From assembly GCA_964443325.1 (NCBI GenBank), contig CAYUCL010000004.1, positions 1 to 64,000 of the forward strand: DNA of 64,000 nucleotides. The letters are read 5' to 3'. Position numbers and translations under genes: made by a program. Below the pieces are notes generated by a model. The model searched no databases. It was not told the DNA's origin and worked only from the letters and a program-made list of their open reading frames with translations. Shown here piece after piece: positions 17,360-24,075 of the stretch. Positions within the stretch are counted from its first letter, which is position 1. Each line of letters starts with the position of its first letter. The DNA comes from DAOUVR01 sp034430535. Lineage in GTDB: Bacteria; Chloroflexota; Dehalococcoidia; E44-bin15.

Positions 17360-18091
17360 ATGGAACCGGTTGAAATGGAAAAGCTGCTATTTGAGAGCGA
17401 AAAAATAGACCTTGCTCAGGGAGCTTTGATCGCCTCAGGAGTGAACGAGGTACGTGAATTCAATAGCTGTATGGCTAAGATAGACCAGTTCTGCCAGGAA
17501 ATCGCTCACAATCTAAAAGGAAGCGAGGTAGAAAGGGCAAAGGAAATCTTCCACTGGCTATGGAAGTCTAAACCACATCGCTACCAACAGCGTGGGAGCT
17601 TCAAGTTAAACGATGTTATAGATGCCCAGCTTGGTGAAACAGAGCCAGTAGGCAATTGCCTGGGACTAACAGTCCTCTATAACGTGCTCGTACAGAGATT
17701 CGGACTTGAGGTAAAGGCAGTTCACCTGGAATATGCCTTTGGTATTGGGCCTCATGTGTTCACTGTACTACACGCTGGGTCGCGCTCCATCGATATCGAG
17801 CACAGTCTCTCTTACGGCTTTGAATACCGTGTGCACAAGTATAATCCGCAAAGGGAGGAGTGGGGAGATAGGGAGCTTGTCGCCGATATTTACCATAGCG
17901 TGGCAAATAGTTCTGCTGAAGTTGGGAAGTGGGCAAAAGCCATCGAAGGTTACGATAAGGCAATTGGGTTGAACCCAGAATATAACAAAGCACGCCTTAA
18001 TAAAGGGATCGCCTTAGCCGAACTCGGTCGAGTTGAGGAGGCGAAGGACTGGTTTAAAGAGAAGTCGCCCGGAGCGCCCTGCGGCTCTTGA
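17360..18091 (+). CDS. SirB1/transglutaminase-like domain protein with TPR
   Basis: The 243-residue protein begins with a SirB1-type transglutaminase-like domain. GNCLGLTVLYNVLVQRFGLEVKAV holds the cysteine, and the later GPHVFTVL and DIEHSL supply a histidine and an aspartate. A tetratricopeptide unit follows (WAKAIEGYDKAIGLNPEYNKARLNKGIALAELGR). The architecture is common, but the substrate is not established. Its 3' end overlaps the convergent DoxX gene by 38 bases. Confidence 0.75.
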   Translation: MEPVEMEKLLFESEKIDLAQGALIASGVNEVREFNSCMAKIDQFCQEIAHNLKGSEVERAKEIFHWLWKSKPHRYQQRGSFKLNDVIDAQLGETEPVGNCLGLTVLYNVLVQRFGLEVKAVHLEYAFGIGPHVFTVLHAGSRSIDIEHSLSYGFEYRVHKYNPQREEWGDRELVADIYHSVANSSAEVGKWAKAIEGYDKAIGLNPEYNKARLNKGIALAELGRVEEAKDWFKEKSPGAPCGS

Positions 18092-18557
18092 GCCACGGCC
18101 CCAGAGCGAGGAACTCGCCTCGGTGAAATAGTATTTGGAAAGCCAGGGCGAGGAGGAAAAAGTCGAGGGCTAGAGTTTGCGACCCCAGCACCACCGCTAC
18201 CTCACCGAAGCAGCCGCAGGGCATTTCCATCCCCCTGGCAAAGGCCATGCTCTTAGCAATAACGAAGCTGATAAGCACCAGAATGCTCAACGAGGAGCTG
18301 ATTCTTAATAGTAATCCTGAGACCAGAAAAACGCCAAAGGCCACCTCAAGTGGAGGAAGAACATAGCCATAAATCTGAACAAACGAATAGTAGGGAAATA
18401 CTTGATATTCGTTGACAATCTGTACGAACCCCTGAAGCTGTCCTAGTTTGGCCGCTCCGGCAAAGATAAATACACCACCCAGCGCAAACCTGGTGAAAAG
18501 AGTGAGGTAGCGATGGGTCAGCACTTGCCCGATTCGGTTGATGCTTGGTGCAGGCAC
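18054..18557 (-). CDS. DoxX/MauE-family membrane protein
   Basis: The 167-residue protein has four hydrophobic segments and a DoxX/MauE-like pattern (LTRFALGGVFIFAGAAKL at the first helix). A CGCFG motif after the third helix is typical of methylamine-utilisation MauE-like proteins and of DoxX proteins that handle disulfide or thiol chemistry. The start is GTG at 18557. It converges with the SirB1/TPR gene and overlaps its last 38 bases. The exact role is unknown. Confidence 0.72.
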   Translation of the reverse strand: MPAPSINRIGQVLTHRYLTLFTRFALGGVFIFAGAAKLGQLQGFVQIVNEYQVFPYYSFVQIYGYVLPPLEVAFGVFLVSGLLLRISSSLSILVLISFVIAKSMAFARGMEMPCGCFGEVAVVLGSQTLALDFFLLALAFQILFHRGEFLALGPWLKSRRALRATSL

Positions 18558-18598
18558 GCTGAAATTATACCACAGTTCGCCTTACCTTTCTCTCTTTG

Positions 18599-18628
18599 TT
18601 GACATCATAATAGGCGAGAACATAAAAT
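18599..18628 (+). promoter_or_regulatory. Sigma-70-type promoter for the tRNA cluster
   Basis: TTGACA at 18599-18604 is separated by 18 bases from TAAAAT at 18623-18628. The tRNA-Phe gene begins nine bases downstream, so this promoter probably starts transcription at or near the mature 5' end. Confidence 0.7.
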
Positions 18629-18636
18629 ACTCCTGG

Positions 18637-18712
<76 letters not shown>

Positions 18713-18757
18713 TAAAGCAACCAGCAACTCCTTGAGAGACATGACGTAGATAAAAAG

Positions 18758-18843
18758 GCCGGAGTGGCGGAATAGGTAGACGCGACGGTCTCAAAAACCG
18801 TTGGGGGGCGACTCCCGTGTCGGTTCGATCCCGACCTTCGGCA
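18758..18843 (+). tRNA. tRNA-Leu (CAA)
   Basis: This class II tRNA has a long variable arm. The acceptor stem is GCCGGAG/CTTCGGC with one G-U pair. The anticodon loop CTCAAAA gives CAA. Unlike the flanking tRNAs, CCA is not encoded, so it must be added by nucleotidyltransferase. Confidence 0.93.
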
Positions 18844-18932
18844 TTGTTTCGAGCGCTGGCATATATAGCTGTTCCTCAGCAACGAAAAGCGTTAAGTCCA
18901 AAGAGAAACTGGAACACAAAAGGGTGAGAGAT

Positions 18933-19006
18933 TGCCGAGTTGTGTAGTGGTAGCACGGGGGACTTTGGATCCCTAAGCCCAGGTTCGAATCCTGGCTCGG
19001 CAGCCA
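18933..19006 (+). tRNA. tRNA-Gln (TTG)
   Basis: The acceptor stem TGCCGAG/CTCGGCA is perfect. The anticodon loop CTTTGGA gives TTG, and the T arm is AGGTTCGAATCCT. The discriminator G and the CCA are encoded. Confidence 0.94.
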
Positions 19007-19036
19007 CGTGAGGATAATCAGCAAGAGGGTTTCATT

Positions 19037-20224
19037 TTGGCTACAGCATTGCAGCATATCAAGGTATTGGATTTCACCAGGGCCCTGGCCGGCCCTTTTT
19101 GCACATTTAAGTTAGCACAACTGGGGGCGGAGGTAATCAAAATCGAGATACCCGGGGAGGGGGATGCATCCAGAACGAACGATCCCCAGACAGAGGGTGG
19201 GGAAAGCTATATGTTCATCAGCGTGAATCGCGGAAAGAAAAGCATCACCTTGAATCTGGCCGCTGAGAAGGGTCGGGAGATATGCAAACAGTTGGTTGAA
19301 AAGGTGGACGTTGTAGTCGAGAATTTTAGCCCCGGGGTGATGGTCAGGCTTGGCCTTGATTATGAAGAACTCAGTAGAGTTACCCCAGGATTGATATATG
19401 CTTCATCGTCAGGGTTTGGGCACACCGGTCCTTACAGTGCACGACCAGCATACGACACAATAGCTCAAGCCATGGGAGGGCTGATGAGCCAAAATGGGTT
19501 TCCTGATGGCCCACCTACTATGGTGGGAGTGGCAGTATCGGATATGCTCGCTGGCCTCTATAATACAATCTCTATTCTAGCAGCATTACAACACCGGTCG
19601 ATAACAGGCGAAGGCCAATACATCGACATATCGATGCAGGACTGCACATGGGATGTTGCCGGCGCGGGGGCCGCTGCCTTGTACTATGGGACCGGCCAGA
19701 TTCCGCAGAGAAAGGGCAATCGCTACTTCGGTACCTTTGGTGTTTTTCCCGCCAAGGATGGCGATGTGGTGATAGACGTTGTCACCATTGGACAATGGGA
19801 AAACCTAATGCGGGTTATGGGAAGAGAGGACTTGTTAGAGATTGAACAGTATGTGGACCGAACAAAGCGAACGGAAGTTTCGGGGGAAATAAGTGCCCTG
19901 GTGGAGGCATGGACTGGAGAAAGGACTATAGAAGAGATAGTTAAGCTGCTCAGCGACGCTCACTTGCCAGCGTCACCGGTTCCTCCATTTGAACAGGTGG
20001 CTAATGACCCTCAACTCCTGAGTCGAAATATGGTAGCCGAAGTCGACCAGGTTATCTCAGGCAAAGTCAAGGTGACTGGATCCCCCTTTAAATTGTCAAA
20101 AACGCCAGGTGACCCAACGCTCCCTGCCCCTTTTCTTGGCCAGCATAACCACGAGATATACTGCGATGTCCTGGGATATAGCGAACAAGAAATACGGCAA
20201 TTATCCGATGATGGTATAATATAA
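19037..20224 (+). CDS. CaiB/BaiF family CoA-transferase (class III)
   Basis: The 395-residue class III CoA transferase moves CoA between carboxylic acids through an aspartyl-CoA intermediate. D169 in VAVSDMLAGLYNTI matches the catalytic aspartate of formyl-CoA transferase. The N-terminal VLDFTRALAGPFCTFKLAQLGAEVIKIE and the VVVENFSPGVM signature are classic. The start is TTG at 19037, preceded by an AGAGGG site. It stands alone between tRNA-Gln and tRNA-Asn. Given the acyl-CoA genes around it, activation of an organic acid substrate is likely; which acid is unknown. Confidence 0.88.
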   Translation: MATALQHIKVLDFTRALAGPFCTFKLAQLGAEVIKIEIPGEGDASRTNDPQTEGGESYMFISVNRGKKSITLNLAAEKGREICKQLVEKVDVVVENFSPGVMVRLGLDYEELSRVTPGLIYASSSGFGHTGPYSARPAYDTIAQAMGGLMSQNGFPDGPPTMVGVAVSDMLAGLYNTISILAALQHRSITGEGQYIDISMQDCTWDVAGAGAAALYYGTGQIPQRKGNRYFGTFGVFPAKDGDVVIDVVTIGQWENLMRVMGREDLLEIEQYVDRTKRTEVSGEISALVEAWTGERTIEEIVKLLSDAHLPASPVPPFEQVANDPQLLSRNMVAEVDQVISGKVKVTGSPFKLSKTPGDPTLPAPFLGQHNHEIYCDVLGYSEQEIRQLSDDGII

Positions 20225-20268
20225 AGAGTAGCCAGCGTCTTCTTATGACGTCATTATGAACAACAGGT

Positions 20269-20343
20269 TCCCCGGTAGCTCAATGGTAGAGCGGGCGGCT
20301 GTTAACCGCTAGGTTGTAGGTTCGAATCCTTCCCGGGGAGCCA
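20269..20343 (+). tRNA. tRNA-Asn (GTT)
   Basis: The acceptor stem is TCCCCGG/CCGGGGA, and the anticodon loop CTGTTAA gives GTT. CCA is encoded at 20341-20343. Its 3' end (20323-20343) is the left boundary of putative cassette E2, and a similar sequence recurs near 4738 and at both right ends. Confidence 0.95.
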
Positions 20344-20415
20344 TTTTGCTTTCTTTAAAACTGACTAGATACAAAATGCTCCGAAATTTGGGATTTTGCC
20401 CTATAAGACCAAAAT

Positions 20416-20444
20416 TTGCTTGTTGAAGGGGAGCTTACTATAAT
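20416..20444 (+). promoter_or_regulatory. Putative promoter upstream of hicBA
   Basis: TTGCTT at 20416-20421 is 17 bases from a perfect TATAAT at 20439-20444. It lies inside cassette E2 about 120 bases before the hicB start, leaving a leader in which autoregulation could act. Confidence 0.55.
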
Positions 20445-20566
20445 AGATCTGATAGAAATAAAAGCGATATGAAGAAAACAGGTACTGAAGACAATAGACA
20501 TAAAGTTTAATGTTTTCATTGTGAGGTGATTTTACCTTAGAATCTTCTGTAAATTGGGAGGCACCA

Positions 20567-21337
20567 ATGCGATATTGGGTACTTAAAACTACGGAAGGCC
20601 GATACGGAACAGATTACTGGGAACGATTCTTGCAGAAAAAGGTTATTGCCATAGGGTGGCACGAGATCCCCGTGAGTCCAGATAAGGTTAGCCAAGAAGA
20701 GCTTGAATCATCTCTGAGGGAGACATATCCCTGTACTGAACGAGGTGCTAAGTACGCTGCTAGGACGGTCAGAAGGTTTGTAAACATTGGTGAGAAAGAT
20801 ATCATTCTACTGTGCCGAGGATATCCAGCCAACTATGACGGGGACATCCACATTTATGGAGTTGCTCAGGTAGCTGGACCTTTCTACGACGATCGAGATT
20901 CTGATTGGTGGAGATTTAAACATAAAGCAAATATTCAAGTCATAGAAAGATATGTTCCAAAGAGCCTTCTAGTAAAAACACTTAAGAAAGCCAGTATGCT
21001 CCAGACGTTACACAAGATCGACGTAAAGGGATTTGACGAACTTCTATCAGCGCTGCGCTCAGACTACGGGATCAACATTGACATTATTGAGGGACGAGGA
21101 GGTGATTTTAAGGTTCGTCAATTTAAAATAATAGTTGAAAAGGCCCCAGATGGCTATGTGGCGTATCCTTTAGGGTTAAAAGGCGTTGTGATAGGGCAAG
21201 GGGATACCTATGAGGAAGCCGTCTCTGACGTAAAATCTGCAATCCAGTTCCATATTGAGACTTTCGGCAAAGAAGTCGTTGAACTGGAGCCCCCTGTTCT
21301 TGAAGCCTTCATTGCTGAGGTAGGAGTAACTGTTTGA
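20567..21337 (+). CDS. hicB: PUA/EVE-like domain fused to HicB-type antitoxin domain
   Basis: The 256-residue protein has two parts. Residues 1-130 (MRYWVLKTTE, VIAIGWHEIP, VNIGEKDIILLCRG, W115-W116) resemble the PUA/EVE/YTH-like fold found in modified-base readers and restriction components. Residues 184-236 (FKIIVEKAPDGYVAYPLGL, then GQGDTYEEAVSDVKSAI) form a HicB RNase-H-like antitoxin domain. The usual C-terminal HicB DNA-binding domain is absent, so the N-terminal domain may take its place. It overlaps hicA by four bases (TTGA). The HicB assignment is firm; the PUA/EVE assignment is tentative. Confidence 0.75.
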   Translation: MRYWVLKTTEGRYGTDYWERFLQKKVIAIGWHEIPVSPDKVSQEELESSLRETYPCTERGAKYAARTVRRFVNIGEKDIILLCRGYPANYDGDIHIYGVAQVAGPFYDDRDSDWWRFKHKANIQVIERYVPKSLLVKTLKKASMLQTLHKIDVKGFDELLSALRSDYGINIDIIEGRGGDFKVRQFKIIVEKAPDGYVAYPLGLKGVVIGQGDTYEEAVSDVKSAIQFHIETFGKEVVELEPPVLEAFIAEVGVTV

Positions 21338-21576
21338 CAGAGAAGTTTCCTGTGGATGCGCCCAAGTCACGGGTCATAAAGGCATTTGAGATTCTGGGCT
21401 TCAGACTGGTTAGGGAAAAGGAACATATTTCGATGGTACGCGAAAACCCTGACGGGAGTAAAACGCCTCTGACAATGCCAGGTCATCAGAGGATAAAGAG
21501 TTCAACATTGAGGACAATATGTGCTAAAGCAGGGATACCGAGAGACGACTTTTTAAAAGCCTACAATAAGACATAG
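21334..21576 (+). CDS. hicA: HicA-type mRNA interferase toxin
   Basis: The 80-residue protein has the HicA double-stranded-RNA-binding-like fold: VIKAFEILGFRLVREKEHISMVR, with H31 as the expected catalytic histidine, then PLTMPGH and STLRTICAKAGIPRDDFL. HicA cleaves mRNA and is blocked by HicB. It starts at a TTG overlapping the antitoxin stop, so it is translationally coupled. Toxin last is the less common order for this family, where hicA usually comes first. Confidence 0.82.
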   Translation: MTEKFPVDAPKSRVIKAFEILGFRLVREKEHISMVRENPDGSKTPLTMPGHQRIKSSTLRTICAKAGIPRDDFLKAYNKT

Positions 21577-21742
21577 CTTATGTAATAGCATTTGTCACCG
21601 CATATACGCATCACGCTAACAAACCACACATTGAAAAAAGTTCGAGTTTTCCCACTGCTCGGGGAGCCAAGACTATTTAAACAAAGAACTTTCTCACTCA
21701 CCGCTAGCTACTCCATCTTCAAGAGGAGGAGCGCCGACCACG

Positions 21743-22924
21743 TCATCGCGTTCTGGTGAATGCCGGGATACCAGTAATATCAGACCCCAGAATGAGTGTG
21801 TGGATATGATCGGTGCCCTGATACGTATACACTGACTCAATATTTGCCATGTGTCTCATCGGAGAATAATCCAGAGATATGCCATTTGCCCCCAGCAGTT
21901 CACGCGCCGTGCTGACACACATGCGGGCAACAGAGACATTGTTCTTCTTAGCCATAGAAATCTGCTGGTGCCTGGCTTTCCCCTCATCAAGGAGTCTTCC
22001 CAACCTGTAGGCTAAGAGTTGCCCTTTGGTAATCTCCATCAACATTGTTACAAGTTTATCCTGCACCAATTGGTAGGAAGCGATGGGCGACCCAAACTGT
22101 TCCCTTTCCTTAGCGTAATTCAAGGCTGTCTCATAGCAATCCATGGCAGCACCAATCGCTCCCCATGCTATGGCATACCGCGCCTGATTAAGGCACATAA
22201 ACGTAGACCGCAAACCTGTTGTTTCTGGCAGTGCGTTCTCGCCTGCTATAACGCAGTCTGAAAACCCGAGTTCGCCAACATCGCCGGCTCTCATTGAGCC
22301 CTTGTGATCTTGGAAACTTTGAGTGAATCCCTCCGTGCCTCGTTCCACCAGAAACCCTCTTACTCCATCATCCGTCCGCGCCCAAACAACCGCGATATCA
22401 GCGACCGACGCTTCGCTTATCCACTGTTTTGTTCCATTGATAACCCATTTGTTGCCATCCTTTCTCGCCACCACTTCCATTGAGGCTACGTCTGAGCCGT
22501 AGTTTGGCTCCGTTAGCCCAAAGCACCCTATGACTTCTCCTTTAGCGATGGATGGCAGCCATTTATTCTTCTGCTCTTCGGACCCAAATCTCCATATGGG
22601 ATACATCACCAATCCCGATTGAACACCGACAAAGCTCCTGAGAGCGCTGTCCACCCTCTCCAGCTCCTGGCATATAAGTCCAAATGTCATATAGTTTGCA
22701 CCGGCGGCACCATACTCTTTGGGAACAACGGGGCCAATTATACCCAACTCCCCCATCCTGGGAGCAAGTTCCCGCGTATTCAACGGCTCCTCCTGGTGGA
22801 AGGCGTTAACAATAAGCGGCTCAATATCTTTTTCCAGGAAATCCCTTACCATGTTTCTGGTCATCTTCTCTTCATCGGAAAGCAACTCATCGATATCATA
22901 GTAATCTACACCTTCGAACTTCAT
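21743..22924 (-). CDS. Glutaryl-CoA dehydrogenase-like acyl-CoA dehydrogenase with Glu-to-Gln at the base
   Basis: The 393-residue ACAD is closest in motif to glutaryl-CoA dehydrogenase: ALRSFVGVQSGLVMYPI (matching the substrate-carboxylate Arg/Ser region), CFGLTEPNYGSDVASM, VINGTKQWISEASVADI and the C-terminal TYQGTDHIHTLILG. In characterised enzymes this last motif is TYEGTHDIH with glutamate as the catalytic base. Here it is Q369, encoded by CAG. It may be non-dehydrogenating, or use another base. A GAGGAGG site precedes the ATG. It is transcribed alone. Confidence 0.85.
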   Translation of the reverse strand: MKFEGVDYYDIDELLSDEEKMTRNMVRDFLEKDIEPLIVNAFHQEEPLNTRELAPRMGELGIIGPVVPKEYGAAGANYMTFGLICQELERVDSALRSFVGVQSGLVMYPIWRFGSEEQKNKWLPSIAKGEVIGCFGLTEPNYGSDVASMEVVARKDGNKWVINGTKQWISEASVADIAVVWARTDDGVRGFLVERGTEGFTQSFQDHKGSMRAGDVGELGFSDCVIAGENALPETTGLRSTFMCLNQARYAIAWGAIGAAMDCYETALNYAKEREQFGSPIASYQLVQDKLVTMLMEITKGQLLAYRLGRLLDEGKARHQQISMAKKNNVSVARMCVSTARELLGANGISLDYSPMRHMANIESVYTYQGTDHIHTLILGSDITGIPAFTRTR

Positions 22925-23044
22925 GCGAGATTCACCTCCTCAAAGCTTCGTTCTGCACTTCGCCAGCAGCGCTGGCGCAACATGATGGATGGCTTACCGA
23001 CAAGCTTTACCCTGCTTGTCACGAATACAACCACTGGTTACCAA

Positions 23045-23386
23045 TTACTTTATCTCGTAGGAGCCAAAGATAAAGTCTAAGTCCTCTTCCAACGCCGAGA
23101 CATTGGCGGGACGAAACAGCTTCTCATCGATATCAAGCATCATTTTCGTTTCACCGATGGCCGACCCCACAATGTGCACCCTTACACACTCCTTTTGCCC
23201 TTTGCCTCCCTGGGTAGGCATTTTGAATGTAATAGTCGCCCGGGAAACGTGCGATGACCCTCCGGGAAGCGAGTATGTTTCCAGTTTTCTTTCCCCTAAT
23301 GTTGCACCCTGCTTTATGACAAGGTCTTGCACCTCGTCATAGAGCATCTCCGGGTTAATGTTCTTGTATGCTTTTTTCACCTGCAT
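23045..23386 (-). CDS. Conserved-looking hypothetical protein
   Basis: I do not recognise this 113-residue soluble protein. It is basic at the N-terminus (MQVKKAYKNINPEMLYDEV) and has a central beta-rich segment (SRATITFKMP, CVRVHIVGSAIGETKMMLDID) ending in FIFGSYEIK. No signal peptide or membrane segment is seen. The frame is open from a GTG at 23416, but the ATG at 23386 follows GGGAGAAGG and is preferred. It lies just downstream of a gamma-glutamylcyclotransferase-like gene on the same strand. Confidence 0.6.
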   Translation of the reverse strand: MQVKKAYKNINPEMLYDEVQDLVIKQGATLGERKLETYSLPGGSSHVSRATITFKMPTQGGKGQKECVRVHIVGSAIGETKMMLDIDEKLFRPANVSALEEDLDFIFGSYEIK

Positions 23387-23419
23387 TCTTTTCCTTCTCC
23401 CTTTCCAAATCTCCACGGT

Positions 23420-23821
23420 TCATACGATTCCCCAGTCTTTGTAACCCTGCTGTATTATTGCCACATATTCCAGAGAAGGCTGTGTCTCCTCTGATTGCTC
23501 CCGCATAATGTAGGTTATGGATTCCACACGCTCAGCATCCTCTGTTATCACCATCTTATTCACCCGATTGTAAATGGTGGGGTAGCCCTCATGCTTATCC
23601 AGCGACCTCAAGCATTTGTCCGAAATTTCATAAATAGCTCCGATAACTTTCTCACCTTGAAATGGCCTGATGGTGGCAGTTCCACCGTGCCAATTTCTTG
23701 ACCATCCAGAAAATATCAGCTTATGATTCGGCAAGGTAGCTACGAATTTGGGCTGACAATCAGGGCAGCGTGCCGACATCTGCCTACGACTTAGATTGGA
23801 GGCATAGGCAAAATAATTCAT
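23420..23821 (-). CDS. Gamma-glutamylcyclotransferase-like protein
   Basis: The 133-residue protein starts MNYFAYASNLSRRQM, the Y-x-x-x-S-N substrate loop of the GGCT/AIG2 fold, and continues with GAIYEISDKCLRSLDKHEGYP, which carries the family's catalytic-position glutamate (KHEGYP). Members cleave gamma-glutamyl amides to 5-oxoproline. The frame is open further upstream, but the ATG at 23821 has a GGAGAGAG site and gives the family's usual N-terminus. Confidence 0.8.
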   Translation of the reverse strand: MNYFAYASNLSRRQMSARCPDCQPKFVATLPNHKLIFSGWSRNWHGGTATIRPFQGEKVIGAIYEISDKCLRSLDKHEGYPTIYNRVNKMVITEDAERVESITYIMREQSEETQPSLEYVAIIQQGYKDWGIV

Positions 23822-24075
23822 TATGCTCTCTCTCCCCACCTGCCTGACTGGACCTACAGCGTACTTCACGGTATTATAACATCTTGCAGTTCCGTTTATA
23901 ACTGTTGAAGACGACAAGCCGCTTGTTTGCAGGCTGGCAGGAAAATCCTCTGTGGATTGCGGCCTCTTGGCCTTCCCATCATTGACCCAGCAGATACATT
24001 CTGTTACAGTGCACGTTAACTACAGACAATCTACTTATCATCAAGTCAAGGAGCTATGCTCGGCAAGGTACGACA

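Larger units (their letters stand above)
20323..21669. mobile_element. Putative cargo cassette E2 (hicBA cargo) at tRNA-Asn 3' end
   Basis: The left end is the 3' part of tRNA-Asn followed by CTGACTAGATACAAAATG (20361-20378), which E1 shares with one base missing. The right end at 21637-21668 matches 27 of 32 bases of the E1 right end and finishes CGGGGAGCCA, repeating the last ten bases of the tRNA gene. The cargo is the hicB-fusion/hicA pair. No integrase is present, so any movement would need a trans-acting recombinase. The pairing of ends is seen in the sequence; mobility is inferred. Confidence 0.5.

Noticed and set aside
18758..18843. tRNA-Leu as a pseudogene because CCA is absent
   Set aside because: All stems pair well and the long variable arm is intact; absence of encoded CCA is common.
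20344..21669. An integrase or excisionase within the tRNA-Asn element
   Set aside because: All of the space is taken by hicB, hicA and short leaders; the only recombinase-like gene in the window is at 40.5 kb and its active site is degenerate.
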